Of a stretch of 64,000 nt of DNA, positions 33,106-45,172 are shown piece after piece. The notes under the pieces were generated by a model. It worked only from the letters and a program-made list of their open reading frames with translations, had not been told where the DNA came from and ran no database searches. Source of the stretch: Rheum nobile (lineage: Eukaryota; Streptophyta; Magnoliopsida; Caryophyllales; Polygonaceae); NCBI GenBank assembly GCA_027886185.1, contig WOAB01000619.1, positions 9,610,001 through 9,674,000 of the forward strand. Reading direction: 5' to 3'. The position numbers and the translations under genes were made by a program. The stretch's first letter is position 1, and every line of letters starts with the position of its first letter.

Positions 33106-33560
33106 TGTAAGACCCGAATATTTAGACGTGTCATCCCATGCCAACACGAGGATTTCCTAGGAGGTCACCCATCTTGGTACTACTCTTGCCCTAGCACGCT
33201 TAACTTTAGAACGCTTTGTCCTCAGTTGAACCTTGAAAAGGAAGAGCATATGTTGACATAGGTAGCACTTCAACCCTTATAAACTAATCTCAAGTTCTAG
33301 GTGTTACAAACTCCCCCACTTAAACCATTGATGATAGTCCTCTAGGTCAAGTAACTGTCCACTAGACCAAGTACAGTTAGAAGTGCCATCCCATGCCAAC
33401 ACAAGGCTTCTCAAGAGGTCACCTATCCTGGTACAACTCCTGCCCTAGCACGCTTAACTTTCGAGTTTTTTGTCTTCACTTGAACCCTAAAATGGAAGAG
33501 CTCTTGTTGGCATGGTTATCACTTCAACCCTTATAAACCAATCCCAAGTCTGGGTGTTAG
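33106..33560 (-). mobile_element. Cassandra-like TRIM with 5S rRNA-derived LTRs
   Basis: Two direct repeats of about 200 bp (33106-33308 and a diverged copy about 33375-33560) are separated by about 65 bp. The first runs TGTAAGACCC...GGTGTTACA. Next to it, AACTCCCCCACTTA is the complement of a polypurine tract, which gives the minus-strand orientation. Each repeat contains sequence complementary to the 3' two thirds of plant 5S rRNA, the hallmark of Cassandra terminal-repeat elements in miniature. The element has no coding capacity. A clear primer site and target duplication are not visible, so it is old. Confidence 0.8.
33141..33208 (-). other. 5S rRNA-like segment with internal promoter
   Basis: On the minus strand it reads AGTTAAGCGTGCTAGGGC, then AGAGTAGTACCAAGATGGGT and GACCTCCTAGGAAATCCTCG, matching the box A, intermediate element and box C region of plant 5S rRNA with few changes. 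It is not a 5S gene, since the 5' third is absent, but it could still attract RNA polymerase III factors. Confidence 0.85.
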
Positions 33561-35005
33561 AGGTAGCGGGAACAAGTAAAATAAAGGCTCACCTCTGCTC
33601 CATGGTTAAGGGCAAAGGAAAAGCCAAAACGAAGGACTCGTTGAAACCTATGCCAAAAGAAAAGAAGATGATATTTCCCCCATTGGTGGCTACAGAGGAT
33701 TTCGTAAGGCACGAACGGACTAGAAGAGCTTAGGGAGTTGATATGCTTCCAAAAGTGGGAACAACTGTGTATAAAGACGGTCTTTGTTGACCTAAGGGTT
33801 GTCCGTGGGTTTTACACGCACTTTCATGGAACAAAGATGAAAATCCAATTGGAACAACTGAGGTTGGCTATGAGACGATCTCATTTACCAGCGCCAATGT
33901 CGCCAAAGCTTTAGGTGTTCCCTTTGAAGGTTTTGGGGAACTGCCTTTGTCCAACCTTCCAAAGAACGATAAGGAACATTTGCTTATGAGGATCTTCAGA
34001 GAAGTTCCCTCGTACTCCACTTTTGATATCGGTTTGATAGGAAGTGGCACACCAGTATATCATCAAGGTGGTGGTGCCAAGACAGAAGAATAAGAACGCC
34101 ATCACAATGGCAAATTTGATCTCGCTAGACAAGTTTTTGGGTAAGGAGAGTCTGGATATTTCAAAGCTTATACTTCAACATATAAGCTAGTGCTAGCATA
34201 ATTCCCATTCATTTCCATACCTAGCTCCGGTGAAAAGAATTTTGGAGAGGCGCAATCTGTTCAAGCCCTTTTAAGAAATGGTGCTTGGATCTCTGCTTAC
34301 TATTGACAACATCAACAAGATGAGATATCAAGGAGATACCAAGGGAACATTGAAAAGAATTTTTGTTGTAAAGAAGGAAGTTGGTGAATCATCCTCAAAG
34401 GCTGGAACCCTAAATTAGAGGATACTAGAGGAGTTGAAGAAGCTCAACTAAAACACGTATATGTTGCTTTCCTTCTTCTTGAACAAAGAAGAGTCCATGA
34501 AACCTGATTTGAAAACCTTAGTGGACCTCCCTTTTGTTCCTAACATGATTTTTCCTTCTATTTTGATATTTTCATGTTTTTATGTCTTTTGCTCTATGTT
34601 TCTCAAGCTTTTGATGTGTTTTTGTGATGTTCTCTTAGCTGCTATGTAATCAATTCCATACGTTTCTAATGAATTATTATTTTAATAATAACTTGCGACT
34701 GTGTGCTATACTTATTCAAAATTTTGATCATTTCATGATGACAAAAGGGGGAAGTGTGGAAAATTGTGAGATGAGCTCGAATCAAGGAATGTAGCCGTCT
34801 CATTGCTCTATAATTGTCTACTTATGAACAATGCTTATGTAGATGGGGGATTTGTTTGCAAGTTGAGGTAAAAACTATGATACCTATGTAAGGGGAAACA
34901 TTACTGGGAATCATTGATGGATGTTGATTGAATCTATTTTTATTTTTGACTAATTTGATAATGGATAGGTTTGAGATGGTTTGTCATTATGAAAAAGGGG
35001 AAAAT

Positions 35006-35560
35006 TGTCGAAACGATATTGTTTTCTCTAGTTTTGACGATGATAATCACCATTAGGTTTTATTCTTTGCTTGTTCGCTTCAGTTTCAATTTGAAGAACA
35101 TGTTAGAGAACAGTGGAAACCAAAGGAAGAAAAATATAGAAGGAAAGGAAATGAGTTAATAAAGGAAACACGCGCAGGTACGAAGGAACAAAGAAAATGA
35201 GTTGTGAGATGTATGTGTGAAGAAACAACGTTAGGAATGAAGTGGAAAATGAAGAGAAATAACGAGAAGACTTTGAGACAAGATTAATCAAATATGGAAA
35301 TAAGATCTTCCTTAAGATTTAGGCTCCAAGGCTTGAGTTTTAGATAATACTTGATTAAGTTTTATTTATGGAAACTCTTATCTTTTGAGAAAAGCTTTAA
35401 TTGAGTTGTATTTATGGTGATGGGATATAACATAAAAACAATATCTTTATAATGGAATATATTGGCCAAAATTAAATACAAAAATTTAGATATTTCCTAG
35501 TGATATATATACATAAAGTCTAGGGTTTGCTCGGTTACACAATTTGGAGTTTTCGGAGGC

Positions 35561-35645
<85 letters not shown>

Positions 35646-35997
35646 GAAGAAGAAGAATAAAGGTACAAACTAGGTAAGTGCTTTGTGTTAAGGATGAGTT
35701 TTCTTGTTAAGGTTAGGTTTGCTTACACTTGCTTAGAAGTTAGGGTTGATCTAGGAACTTTATGTGATTAGATTGTAGAGTCATTGCTTGTCGATAAGGC
35801 ACTAAAAATCCCAATAAAACAAAAGTATAATTTTGTCATCGTTTAATTTTGAAATTCTATTTAAGTTTTCTAGGATATATAAGCCTAAATTTATTTGAAA
35901 TGCATGGTCACTAGTTCTGAGCAAAAAGGAGAAGCATATAAAAGAAAGCAATATAATTCGACTAAATAAACGAAAGGAAAATATATCTATATCTATA
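35006..35997 (+). repeat. SIRE-B 3' LTR, interrupted
   Basis: GAAAAAGGGGAAAAT (polypurine tract) precedes TGTCGAAACGATATTG, the LTR start. The first 340 bp match 20621-20960. The LTR contains a long GA microsatellite and continues at least to about 35997, where Helitron-like sequence begins; the LTR 3' end was not found. Confidence 0.75.
35562..35642 (+). repeat. (AG)n microsatellite, about 40 units
   Basis: A pure AG/GA run of about 80 bp inside the SIRE-B LTR, followed by AGAAGAAGAAG. Confidence 0.97.
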
Positions 35998-36477
35998 TCT
36001 ATACTATACTATACTAAAAGTGAGAGTCATCCAAATGAATAGTTACTTAACAATCATCTATTCCATTTGCGTGTCCATTAAGTCACTTTGTCTGTAACTA
36101 GGCTCCGCTCATTTGCATTGGGCTTGTTAGGAAAGTAGGCCCATGTGAAACCATAGATCATCGAGGGTTTTGGGCCCATTGGCCCTTTAAGAGTTTTCAA
36201 TTAATAAAATGAGTTGGAAACCTCGAGAGAGAAAGAGAAAAAGATGCATTCCACCATTTGCTTTGATGGAATCTACTCGATGAGATCTATCCATATTCCC
36301 CTATCACCCAAGTTTATTCGATCAAGAAGGCGATGAAGACACAAGGAGTTGGAAACCTTTCAAAACGATGACTTTTGTGGGTATTGTTCTCTTTTCTGCA
36401 CCATCTCATATGGTTTTTCTCCACTTCTAATTTTCTTAATTGTTTCTTTCTTTAGTTTATTTTCTTTATTTCCCATC

Positions 36478-37340
36478 TGTAGAATCGAGTGTGTTAGTAC
36501 AAGGAACGGTATAATTGTTCCTTGGGCAGCGGAATATCGTAACATAATAACAGAGTAACAAACAAAGTTCCTTAGAGAGGAAAACTTAATCAACCAACTA
36601 GTTGACTAAAAAAAACCTCTACCTCTAGGTTTCCCTAGTAGGATTTCGAAACTCTACTTGTGTTATTAATCCAGGAATTACAAACAAGCAAGTCTTATCT
36701 CAATCTAGTTTACTCCTAGATATCTAGACCTCTGATTGCAACGTTCCTAACAACACTTAAGACTAACAAAACCCTAACAAGTACTCAAGTCACCAAAGTC
36801 TCATGCTTGTAAGTTCTTTCCTTCTTCCGAATGCTCTTCTCTGTGAAAAATGCCGTGAATCACTTGTCAAATGAAGCTTGCAACATTTTTTTTATAGTCT
36901 AGGTATTCTATCAAATTTACCCTAGTTTTACTTAAGGAAAATAAGATAAAATAATCATATACAATCTTTACTAATCTATCCTAACCAGAATATCTCCAAC
37001 GAGATTATTTTTTGCGGCCCAAGTTGCTCCTTTAATCTTTGTTTCCATAAAAGAAAGATTCGGCAGGCGCAAGGGCTCACAACGCGCGTCATGCGTTCCT
37101 TGGCGATGTTCCCTTTCCTTTTCTGATCAACAATGTGCGTCTCTCTTTCTCATTTGTTCCAGCGTGTTGTTTCTCATTGTTGACTTCTCTGTTCCTTGTA
37201 TTCTCTGTTTTGAGTCTTCACTTGGTTTTCATCGTTCCTTTGAATAATCAGTTTCCTGAAACTCATAGTCATACTAAAATTCATCAAATGCCATTGAGTT
37301 TATCATCATCAAAACTAGAGGGAACATTATCGTTCCAACA
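36478..37340 (-). repeat. SIRE-A 3' LTR (copy 2)
   Basis: Bounded by the CCATC duplication on the left and the polypurine-tract complement ATTTCCCCCTTTTT on the right (37341-37354). Sequence 37355-37786 between it and the accessory ORF is non-coding. Confidence 0.95.
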
Positions 37341-37786
37341 ATTTCCCCCTTTTTGGTGATGGCAAACTCCTTCAAAATGTGCACATTCAAAATAGACAAG
37401 TAAGAAGTCAATGTCACATGTAATCACACAAATACTATGTTCAAGATATTGACATTGTTCCCCCTCAGAAAGTTCATAGAAGGATTTACCTTCAAGCAAC
37501 ATTGTCATTCTCCTTAGCACTAGCTTCTGTTATCAACCCTTCCTTGGGTTTCACATTTTCCATACTTCCCCCTTTTGGCATCATCAAAAGATCACAGAAA
37601 TCACAAAGACTTGACTCACATGCAAATCATAAGCAAAATATTTCATTCATTAAACAGGGTGAAGTACAAAGCAAAAAAACCTAGACAACTATTATCAAAA
37701 GATATGGAACAATCACACAAAAGACATAAAAACATAGAAAAAACAAGAACAGAAGATTAGACGGGCAGGGTAGTAACAGGGAGCAC

Positions 37787-39316
37787 TCAGATCTCAGGGT
37801 CTTCAGCAGCGTCCTCAACTTTGCTCAGAAAGTGATCTAGGAATAGGGTCATCGTGGTGTTCAACTGCTTAAGCTCAACCAAAATCTGATGCTGGATTGA
37901 GCTTCCCTTTGACGTTCCTTCACCAACTACTTTCTTAGCAGTCACAGTGCTCGTTCCCTTAGAGTCACCCTTGAATTTCATTTTCTCCACAGCAGCAGAA
38001 TCCAACTCACTTCCCAGAGAAACCTCATTTTCTTCAATGTATGCTTCATCTCGAAGCAACAGCATCTTCACCAAGCCAGGATAGGCTAAGGAGTGGGACT
38101 TGGCTTTGCACCGATCCATATGGCACAAGATCACTCGAGGGAGATCAATTTTCTCCCTTCTCAGAAATTGGTCAAGAAGAAACAGGTCGCACATGGTGAT
38201 GGTGTTGCGCTTCTCTTGGCGAGGCGCCACAGCTCTGGAAATGATGTGGAAAGCAATTCGCTGAGCCAATGTCAGCCTTTCAGTGTGTAGCTCTCCAGAA
38301 GTTGAACCAAACAGCCGTTCCATACAGGCAAGCTTCTCATCATTGATCTCGTTCGCAGGAACCTCATAAAATCCACCCAAAGGAACAGAGAGAAGCGAGG
38401 AGATCACCTTAGGTGTAACAGACAAATCTTTGCCACTGATCTTGGTCGACCCACACAGGACATCAGCTTTGGATAGGTGAAAGTAGTGGTAGAACTCTCA
38501 CATATGTACTTCATTGACTGTCGCCCGGTTGGAACATATACGTTCACAGCCTTGGAAACGCAGAAGTTCGAAGATCTCCTCCACATTGTGATCAGAATAG
38601 AAGCTTCCGTGAATCAGAAGTGGTGGAAGGATCTTTTTAACTTCAGAGAAGTCGGGAGCAGTGGTGGTGGAGATGGAAAGATCCAACTTTGCCTTGCCAA
38701 CAGATTTGGCCCTTTTCAACTCTGGCTTTACAACGGAACGAAGCCGTGCCTTCAGAGGGTGAGGAGCATTTTCATCGCCACCAGACTTAGACGATGTCGA
38801 TTGGGCTGTTGGGGCCATGCGATGCTCTAAGATCTCAACATCCTCGTCTTTCTCAACTTCTTGGTTAGTGACAGCAAGATCGGAGAGCTTGCGCTTGCGA
38901 GGTGGAGGCGGCGCCAAAGGTGCAGACTTTACACCTAGTTCCTTCTCCAGGGACTGCATCGACTGTTCCTCCTCATCTCCTCTATCCTTGGAGGGAGAAG
39001 AGACTTCCTCTTCTTCGATATGTTGGGGACGAGGTGGTTCCTCCATAGACACATCGGCAAGCACAGGATTGAGGTCCTGGGCTTTTAGCGGGGACGGAGC
39101 AGAAGGGGACGGCGTCGGAGTAGGTGTCGATGTATACGTAAAGGGATTCACCGTTTGTTGGACGGCGGCATGAGCCATCGCCACAACAGACGCAGGCACG
39201 CCGGTGGGAGTCGGTGTAGCACGAGCGGCCCGGGCTTGTTATAGTTGGAGAATATAGGCATCCATCTCGGCTTCGAACATCTGGTCGGTGGAGATTTTCT
39301 TGCTTGGAGAATCCAT
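37787..39316 (-). pseudogene. SIRE-A accessory ORF (third ORF), copy 2
   Basis: Same length (1530 bp) and frame as 2065-3594, without indels. It starts MDSPSKKISTDQMFEAEMDA at 39316 and ends AEDPEI at 37787, with TAA at codon 26 (39239-39241) and TGA at codon 273 (38498-38500). The Pro/Ser-rich half carries RKRKLSDL, a probable nuclear signal. The C-terminal half has LTLAQRIAFHIISRAVAP and KIDLPRVILCHMDRCKAK as in the PF20167-like domain. A solo LTR at 39401-40512 now separates the start codon from its TATA box (40533-40540). Function unknown. Confidence 0.75.
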
Positions 39317-39400
39317 GGAAAACAGAGAGCTTTGAGAGATGGCAAAGGATTTTGAATTCTGAGAGAGAGCATAGAATGGAGATTGGCGGTAGAGAGTCTT

Positions 39401-40512
39401 TGTTAGGAAATGAAACTCTGGAACTTCGGTTCCCTTGAGAGTTCCTTTCCTCAGTTTCTCTACTTTTGAAGATGACAAATATTTTAATACTAATATTTTA
39501 TCTCAAAGATGTGTTTAGAGGAACCACATGACAGTTACTGAAACTATGGAAGCCAAACAAGATAAAGAAACCAAGCAGGCAAGCCAAAGGAACCCAGGTG
39601 TGCCCAAAAATGCAACACGTGACTTTGCGTTTCCCGAGAAATCTAGGAACACCAAACCTCGGACAAAAGGAGGTGAAAGCGACTTGAGAGAAGCTTCCAA
39701 AATCCTGCCACCATCCAAGAGCAAGACTCCAAGATGCCTAGAACAATGAACCTCGGACAAAGGCACTGAAAGCGATAGCTCATAGAGATGTCACTATCCA
39801 GAGGACAGTTCCAAAGTGCCCAGCGTGTTGAACCTCGGAAGAAGGAAGTTGGAGAACGACTTGGCTGAAGCAGTTGACCAACCAAGAAGGATTCTGAGCT
39901 GCCTAGGTTGTTGGTACATGTCAAAGACAGCGTGGATCAAGGATCACCACACATCCTAGGGCAAGCTCGATCTGTGGCAACCAAGAGAAGATCAAACCTC
40001 AAAGATCCACTATAAAAGGAAGACAAGTTCAGAGGTTATCTTCAAGAATTCACAATATAATCACACTCCATAGCAAACATCAAAGTGTGAAGCTTCAAAC
40101 AAGATCATCAAATCAGAACAAGATCAAGAGGAACCAGTCAAGGAATCGAAGAGCTGTATGCTAGTTCCTGTGACTGTAAGTGAGTCAGTTCCTTGGTGCT
40201 AAGGTCTGCTTCTTGGATTGTTTATAATTTGTATTAAGTTATCTAGGATTGTCTAACTGTGTGTAAGGCAAAGAAACTGTGTGTTTGTTCCTAGGATAAG
40301 TTGTAACCAAAGAGATAAGAAATCAAGAAGTAGACCTTGAAATCCTTTCGAAAGAAAGGTAGTGGTTTTTATCCTAGATTGCTAGTTGGCAATCGAAGGT
40401 TTCCACTATAAGGAACTTTTTCATTTAGTTGATTGTTTATTTCTGCTGCGAAGGGAACTGTAAACTGTGTTCTCAGTTCCCTGATTATTAATCTAACAAT
40501 CACGATCCTACA
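39401..40512 (+). mobile_element. Solo LTR of a third SIRE-like family
   Basis: The 1112-bp segment runs TGTTAGGAAATG...CGATCCTACA and is flanked by the perfect 5-bp duplication GTCTT (39396-39400, 40513-40517). It is absent from the duplicate at about 3680, which gives the empty site directly. A TATA box (TATAAAA) lies at 40011-40017. Its 3' end (CTGCGAAGGGAACTG...AATCTAACAATCACGATCC) resembles SIRE-A LTR ends, so it is probably of the same lineage. A solo LTR arises when the two LTRs of an element recombine. Confidence 0.95.
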
Positions 40513-40532
40513 GTCTTGAACAGAATATCAAG

Positions 40533-40540
40533 TATTTATA
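40533..40540 (-). promoter_or_regulatory. TATA box of accessory ORF, displaced
   Basis: CTCTCCTATAAATACTTG on the minus strand, identical to the box at 3694-3701, but now about 1.2 kb from the start codon because of the solo LTR. Confidence 0.55.
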
Positions 40541-41254
40541 GGAGAGATAAAATCTTTTGCATGATAAAATCTTTCCAAAAATCTCAACCGGCTTTCAAAA
40601 ATTTCCATCATTAAGCGTTTCTCTCTCTTCCTCTAACGGCCACTTTGCACTTCATTTACCGCGTCATTGTTCCTGCCACAGAGCAGTCAAATCTCGTAGA
40701 GAGTCGTTCCAAACGTTCACCTGCACCCCCAATTAATACCAGCCACTGATTCAAATTCCACGTTCCATACACATTTGTTCCCCCTCAATCTGAGCAACAA
40801 TCGTCGTTCCCCCTGAGACCAAGAGTGTTTGCGAGGCTTGTCTGGATATTTCAATGTTGGGTTCACACAAAATATAGTATATCCAAACAGATGGTAGGGA
40901 GAAAGACAACTTGGATAATTATTCCCAGTAAAATGGTTTAACAAAGAAGGATCATAGAGAACGTTTACCTGAATCGAGGCTATGGTAGGCAGTACAACCA
41001 ATTATCATGTGGGCTTGTAATGAGGGTTCAATTCATCAAATTAGTTGTTTTGGGTCTCAAATAAGATGTTAGTATGCAATCAAGTAATTCAACACAAATC
41101 AAAAGATAAAGAGGCTACACCCTAAGACAAGGCAATTCGAACAAACAAAAATCATGAAATAATAATGTCAAGAAAGGCAATGTAAGCAAGGAACTTCATG
41201 AAATCTGTGAAACAAGTTAGCCAAGCATTGAGGGAATAATGGGTGTGAAGGTCC

Positions 41255-44149
41255 TCAATTCAGAGAGATCATGCCAAGGAGTAATCGGAGATACTCGAAT
41301 GGACCTTTGTCTAGTGCTTTGGTGAAGATGTCTGCTATCTGATTTTCAGTCCTGCAATGTTCCATTCTAATAAAGCCCATGTCAACATTATCACGTAGAA
41401 AATGATGACGAATGTCAATGTGCTTAGTACGTGAATGATGAACTGGATTTTTTGAGATGTTAATGGCACTAGTATTATCACACATAATGGGAACGGTGCC
41501 AAGAGACATACCAAAGTCTTCAAGTTGTTGTTTGAGCCACAATACCTGAGCACAACAACTTGCCGCGGCGACGTATTCAGCTTCTGCAGTGGAGAGGGCC
41601 ACAGAGTTTTGCTTCTTGGAACCCCATGAGACAAGACAGGGACCAAGGAACTGTGCCGTTCCAGAGGTGCTTTTGCGATCTACAATGTGCCCAGCAAAGT
41701 CAGCGTTTGTGAATCCAACTAGATTGAAGTCACAGTTCCTGGAATACCATAGACATAGATGGTCCATTCCTTTGAGGTATCGAAAGATGCGCTTTACTTC
41801 CTTCAAGTGTGAGTCCTTTGGATTGGTCTGAAATCTAGCACAGAGACACACACTAAACAAAATATATGGCCGACTGGCCGTGAGATAGAGGAGAGATCCA
41901 ATCATTCCTCTATACATGGTGGGATCAACATCTGTTCCATTTAAATCTGCATCCAAGCGAGTGTTAGGAGAAATAGGGGTAACGATAGGTTTTGCAGAAT
42001 CCATACCATACTTCTTCAACAGCTCATTGATGTACTTTTGTTGATGGATCTTCGTTCCTTCCTTAGTCTGAGTAACTTGTAATCCGAGGAAAAAGGATAA
42101 TTTTCCAATCATGCTCATCTCAAACTCACTACTCATAAGAGTTTTGAACTTTTCTACAAGGAGCAAGGTTAGTGGAACCAAAGATAATATCATCAACATA
42201 GACTTGAACCACCAAAATCTTACCTTCTTGTTCCAGTAGGAACAGAGTTTTGTCAATCATTTCTCGACGATATCCATTGGAGAGAAGGAACTGTGCGAGT
42301 CTATCATACCAAGCACGAGGTGCTTGCTTAAGACCATACAGTGCCTTATCCAAGGCATACACATGGGAGGGAAAATTGGCATCTTCAAAACCAGGGGGCT
42401 GCTTCACATATACCTCTTCTTGGAGATATCCATTCAAGAACGCAGTCTTGACATCCATTTGATATAATGTGAATCCTTTGTGAGCGGCATAGGCGATGAG
42501 AAGACGAATAGCTTCAATTCGAGCCACTGGAGCATACGTCTCATCATAGTCAATCCCCTCTTGTTGATTGTAACCTTGAGCAACCAACCTTGCTTTGTTC
42601 CTTGTGACCACCCTAGAGTCATCGAGCTTGTTCCTATACACCCAGCGAGTGCCAATAGCATGTTTGTTGCGAGGCAAGGCAACGAGCCGCCAGACTTTGT
42701 TCCTCTCAAATTGATGTAGTTCCTCTTGTATAGCTACGATCCAGTTAGGTTCCTTCAATGCTTCCTTGATATATTTGGGTTCTACAAGAGAGATAAAGGC
42801 ATGGAAAGCACATAACATATTCAATTTAGAACGCAAACCTCTTTCACCAAAAGGTGTGACCAAATTATGAGTGGGGTGAGCCTTTTGAGTTCGAACACTC
42901 TTTGACACGAGTAGGGATGGATCATCAGGTTGTATCTCAGAGTCATCCGTTGAAGATGGATGTAACTGGGCATCTTCAAATTGGTCTGTTCCGTCGTCAT
43001 CACTTTGAGAATCAATAATAATAATATCACCAGAAGTTCCGAATGGAACAGTGATAGTGGTTTCTGCATTAGTTGGGGGCATGATTGTTGAATCAACAGT
43101 AGATGAGGAGGGAACGTTTGCATCTTGTGCAGAATCACTTGAGGTATCCTCCTTGGAAGAATCATCAGGACTAGAAGAGTTTGGAGAATATAGGGATGCA
43201 TTCGCAGCATTTGAAGGACCATTCCTACGACCTGAGTGAGGTCGAGAGGAAGGACCGTTGTCTTCATCATCAGAATCCTCTCATTGCATTCTTGGATAGC
43301 CTTCCTCTGGGGACGTTGTCTCTAATTCGTCATTAAAACCTTTTGAGTTCTCATCAAAGACAACGTGGATGCTTTCTTCAATTTTGCGAAGCCTCTTATT
43401 GTATACTCTGTAAGCCTTGCTAGCCTTTGCATATCCCAAGAAAATCCCTTCATCACTTCGTGGGTCAAACTTCACTAAGTTATCCTTCCCATTGTTGTGA
43501 ATGTAGCACTTGCATCCAAAAGCACGCAAGTGGGAAATATTGGGCTTACGATCCCTTATTAGTTCATAAGCAGTTTTATTCAATAAGGGACGAATCATGG
43601 CACGATTGAGAATATAACAAGCAGTGTTAATGGCTTCTGCCCAGAAGATTCTTGGAAGATTGCTTGCAATGAGGAGGGTTCTCGCCATGTCTTCCAGAGT
43701 CATGTTCTTCCGTTCCACAACCCCATTATGTTGTGGTGTCCTAGGCGCGGAGAAGTCGTGTGACACACCATGTTCCTCACAGAAGTTGAAGAACATAGAG
43801 TTCTCAAACTCCGTTCTATGATCGGACCTTATAGCCTTCAGCTTCTTTCCCAAACTTGTTTCCACCTTCTTGATGAATGCCTCGAACTCAGAGAAGACTT
43901 CATCCTTCGAAGACAGAAAAATTGTCCAAGTGAATCTAGAATAATCATCGACAATTACAAAAACATACATGTTCCCTCCATGACTTCGTATCCTCATGGG
44001 ACCACAGAGATCCATATGAATCAGTTCCAGAGGATGAGAAGTTGTTACATCAGGTTTAATCTTGAATGAGGAACGGGTCTGTTTCCCTTTCACACAAGCA
44101 TCACAGACACCATGGAACTCTGATCAAACATTTGGGAGACCACGGACAT
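41255..44149 (-). pseudogene. SIRE-A pol: integrase, reverse transcriptase, RNase H
   Basis: Integrase core motifs: ELIHMDLCGPMRIRSHGGNM, FVIVDDYSRFTW, AIRSDHRTEFENSM, TPQHNGVVERKNM, so the three acidic catalytic residues are kept. A TGA at about 43281 interrupts before an Asp/Ser-rich linker. Reverse transcriptase: RWVYRNKLDDSRVVTRNKAR, LYQMDVKTAFLNGYLQEEVY, LYGLKQAPRAWYDRLAQF and the catalytic VYVDDIIFGSTN, then a frameshift near 42150-42200. RNase H: VGFTNADFAGHIVDRKSTSG, VALSTAEAEYVAAASCCAQV, ending MISLN-stop at 41255. YVDDIIFGSTN and the third ORF point to the SIRE lineage. Upstream the gene is split by the gypsy insertion at 44155-49464. Confidence 0.9.
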
Positions 44150-44154
44150 GTTCT

Positions 44155-45172
44155 GATGCGTGAGGATCGGGATGCAGCTTTCGGTGCGAGGGAGTCCACA
44201 AGAGCCAAAGGAAATGGTGAGACAACACCAAACCGGCAAGGAATCTTGGCGCTGACGAGAGAGATTTTGAGGGTAACTTTGGGCGCTCCTTAGGTCGATT
44301 CTTTGGGCGATCTTGAAGTGAACCAGAAGAGGAATGAAGGGAGAGTGAGTGAGAGGGCGGAGAGATCGGTCTCAAGTCGAAAGGATATGGACTTGCAAGA
44401 GTCGGATATGACACACCTCTTCTTGCAAGAACTAGTGAAGGATTTGCCTTGGATATTACACACCAAAGGAAATCCTTGCACGGAGGTTGATACCACTCAC
44501 AACCTGTATTTTGTACCTACTAAAAGAGAGAATCAAACACAGAAATTCTGCAGAAAAGCCATGGATAAAAATGAGAGAGAAACAAGGGTTTTGTTCAAGT
44601 TTTAGCATCCAAAAATAAGGGCCGGCTACAACCTATTTATACCCGAACCTTTAATGCTGGAATTCAACCATAATATAGTCAAGACTAAGGTAGAAAATTT
44701 CATGAAGACCAACACAAAAATCGGCAATAAATGCCCCTTCAAAACAAACCCCACACGGCTAAGGAATCCTTGTGCCTAGCCCGGTTGTTGCACCAAGGCA
44801 CACATGGCCTTCTCTTCCATGTAGCTCGGTGCTCCCATGGTCATCAGGCCAGCCTGGAGTCCCTCTTGCAATGCTCGAGCCTGAGCTCGAGTGATCCGTC
44901 CCGGAAAGACCCGAGCGCCGGCCTCCCTTGCGCCAACAATAGGTGTGCGGCACTTCCTTGCTTCAACTCCAGTTTCGCAGGCATTCTTGTGCTCAATATC
45001 TCCTACAGGACCAGTGGAGTCATCCCCCAAAAGATGGCTCGGAGAGTTGTGAGAATTTCCGGACCAATTTCCATGCCCTAGCTCGGATGCACTAGGTGCG
45101 GCGGGGACGGTGCTTGAGTCTCCATGGCTTGAATGGCTTGAGTCTTGCTCGAGATGCGACGTATTCACATCA
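44155..45172 (-). repeat. 3' LTR of nested gypsy element
   Basis: TGATGCGTGAGGATCGG...ATTCACATCA on the plus strand. The pol reading frame runs from the internal region through the LTR boundary to 44776, encoding RITRAQARALQEG, so the end of pol overlaps the LTR. Confidence 0.95.

Larger units (their letters stand above)
32478..34453 (+). pseudogene. SIRE-B accessory ORF, degenerate
   Basis: Several pieces match the SIRE-A third ORF in order: a Ser/Thr/Pro-rich start, a Lys-rich block MVKGKGKAKTKDSLKPMPKE (33603), FTSANVAKALGVPFEGFGEL (about 33888-33947), and the tail with EVGESSSKAG and ILEELKKLN (about 34376-34450). Numerous stops and frameshifts and a Cassandra-like insertion (33106-33560) break it. 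Its presence shows the third ORF is shared by at least two SIRE families here. Confidence 0.6.
31739..35997 (+). mobile_element. SIRE-B retrotransposon, 3' part
   Basis: The piece starts inside the last codons of pol (RYEHLRIFLGKISLD-stop, 31741-31788), equivalent to EYLRLLLGMISLN in SIRE-A. It continues with non-coding sequence (31789-32477) whose blocks such as CTATTCCCTCAA and AGGTAAACGTTCC match SIRE-A. Then come a decayed accessory ORF, a polypurine tract (34992-35005) and an LTR from 35006. A Helitron-like unit begins at 35998, so the LTR end is interrupted. Confidence 0.82.
35723..40975. repeat. Segmental duplication, copy 2
   Basis: Starts TTACACTTGCTTAGAAGTTA as at position 1 and stays about 98% similar to 1-4135 up to CGTTTACCTGAATC at 40975, apart from the 1117-bp solo-LTR insertion including its target duplication. 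Unlike copy 1 it continues into the full SIRE-A element, so copy 1 is probably the derived, truncated copy. Confidence 0.93.

Noticed and set aside
33141..33208. Functional 5S rRNA gene
   Set aside because: The 5' third of 5S rRNA is missing and the segment lies inside a terminal repeat of a miniature retrotransposon.
35486..35668. Ser-Leu repeat protein on the minus strand
   Set aside because: It is only the translation of the (AG)n microsatellite.
44731..45081. Plus-strand 116-residue frame, repeated at 49023-49373
   Set aside because: It lies antisense to the gypsy LTR and is duplicated only because the LTRs are.
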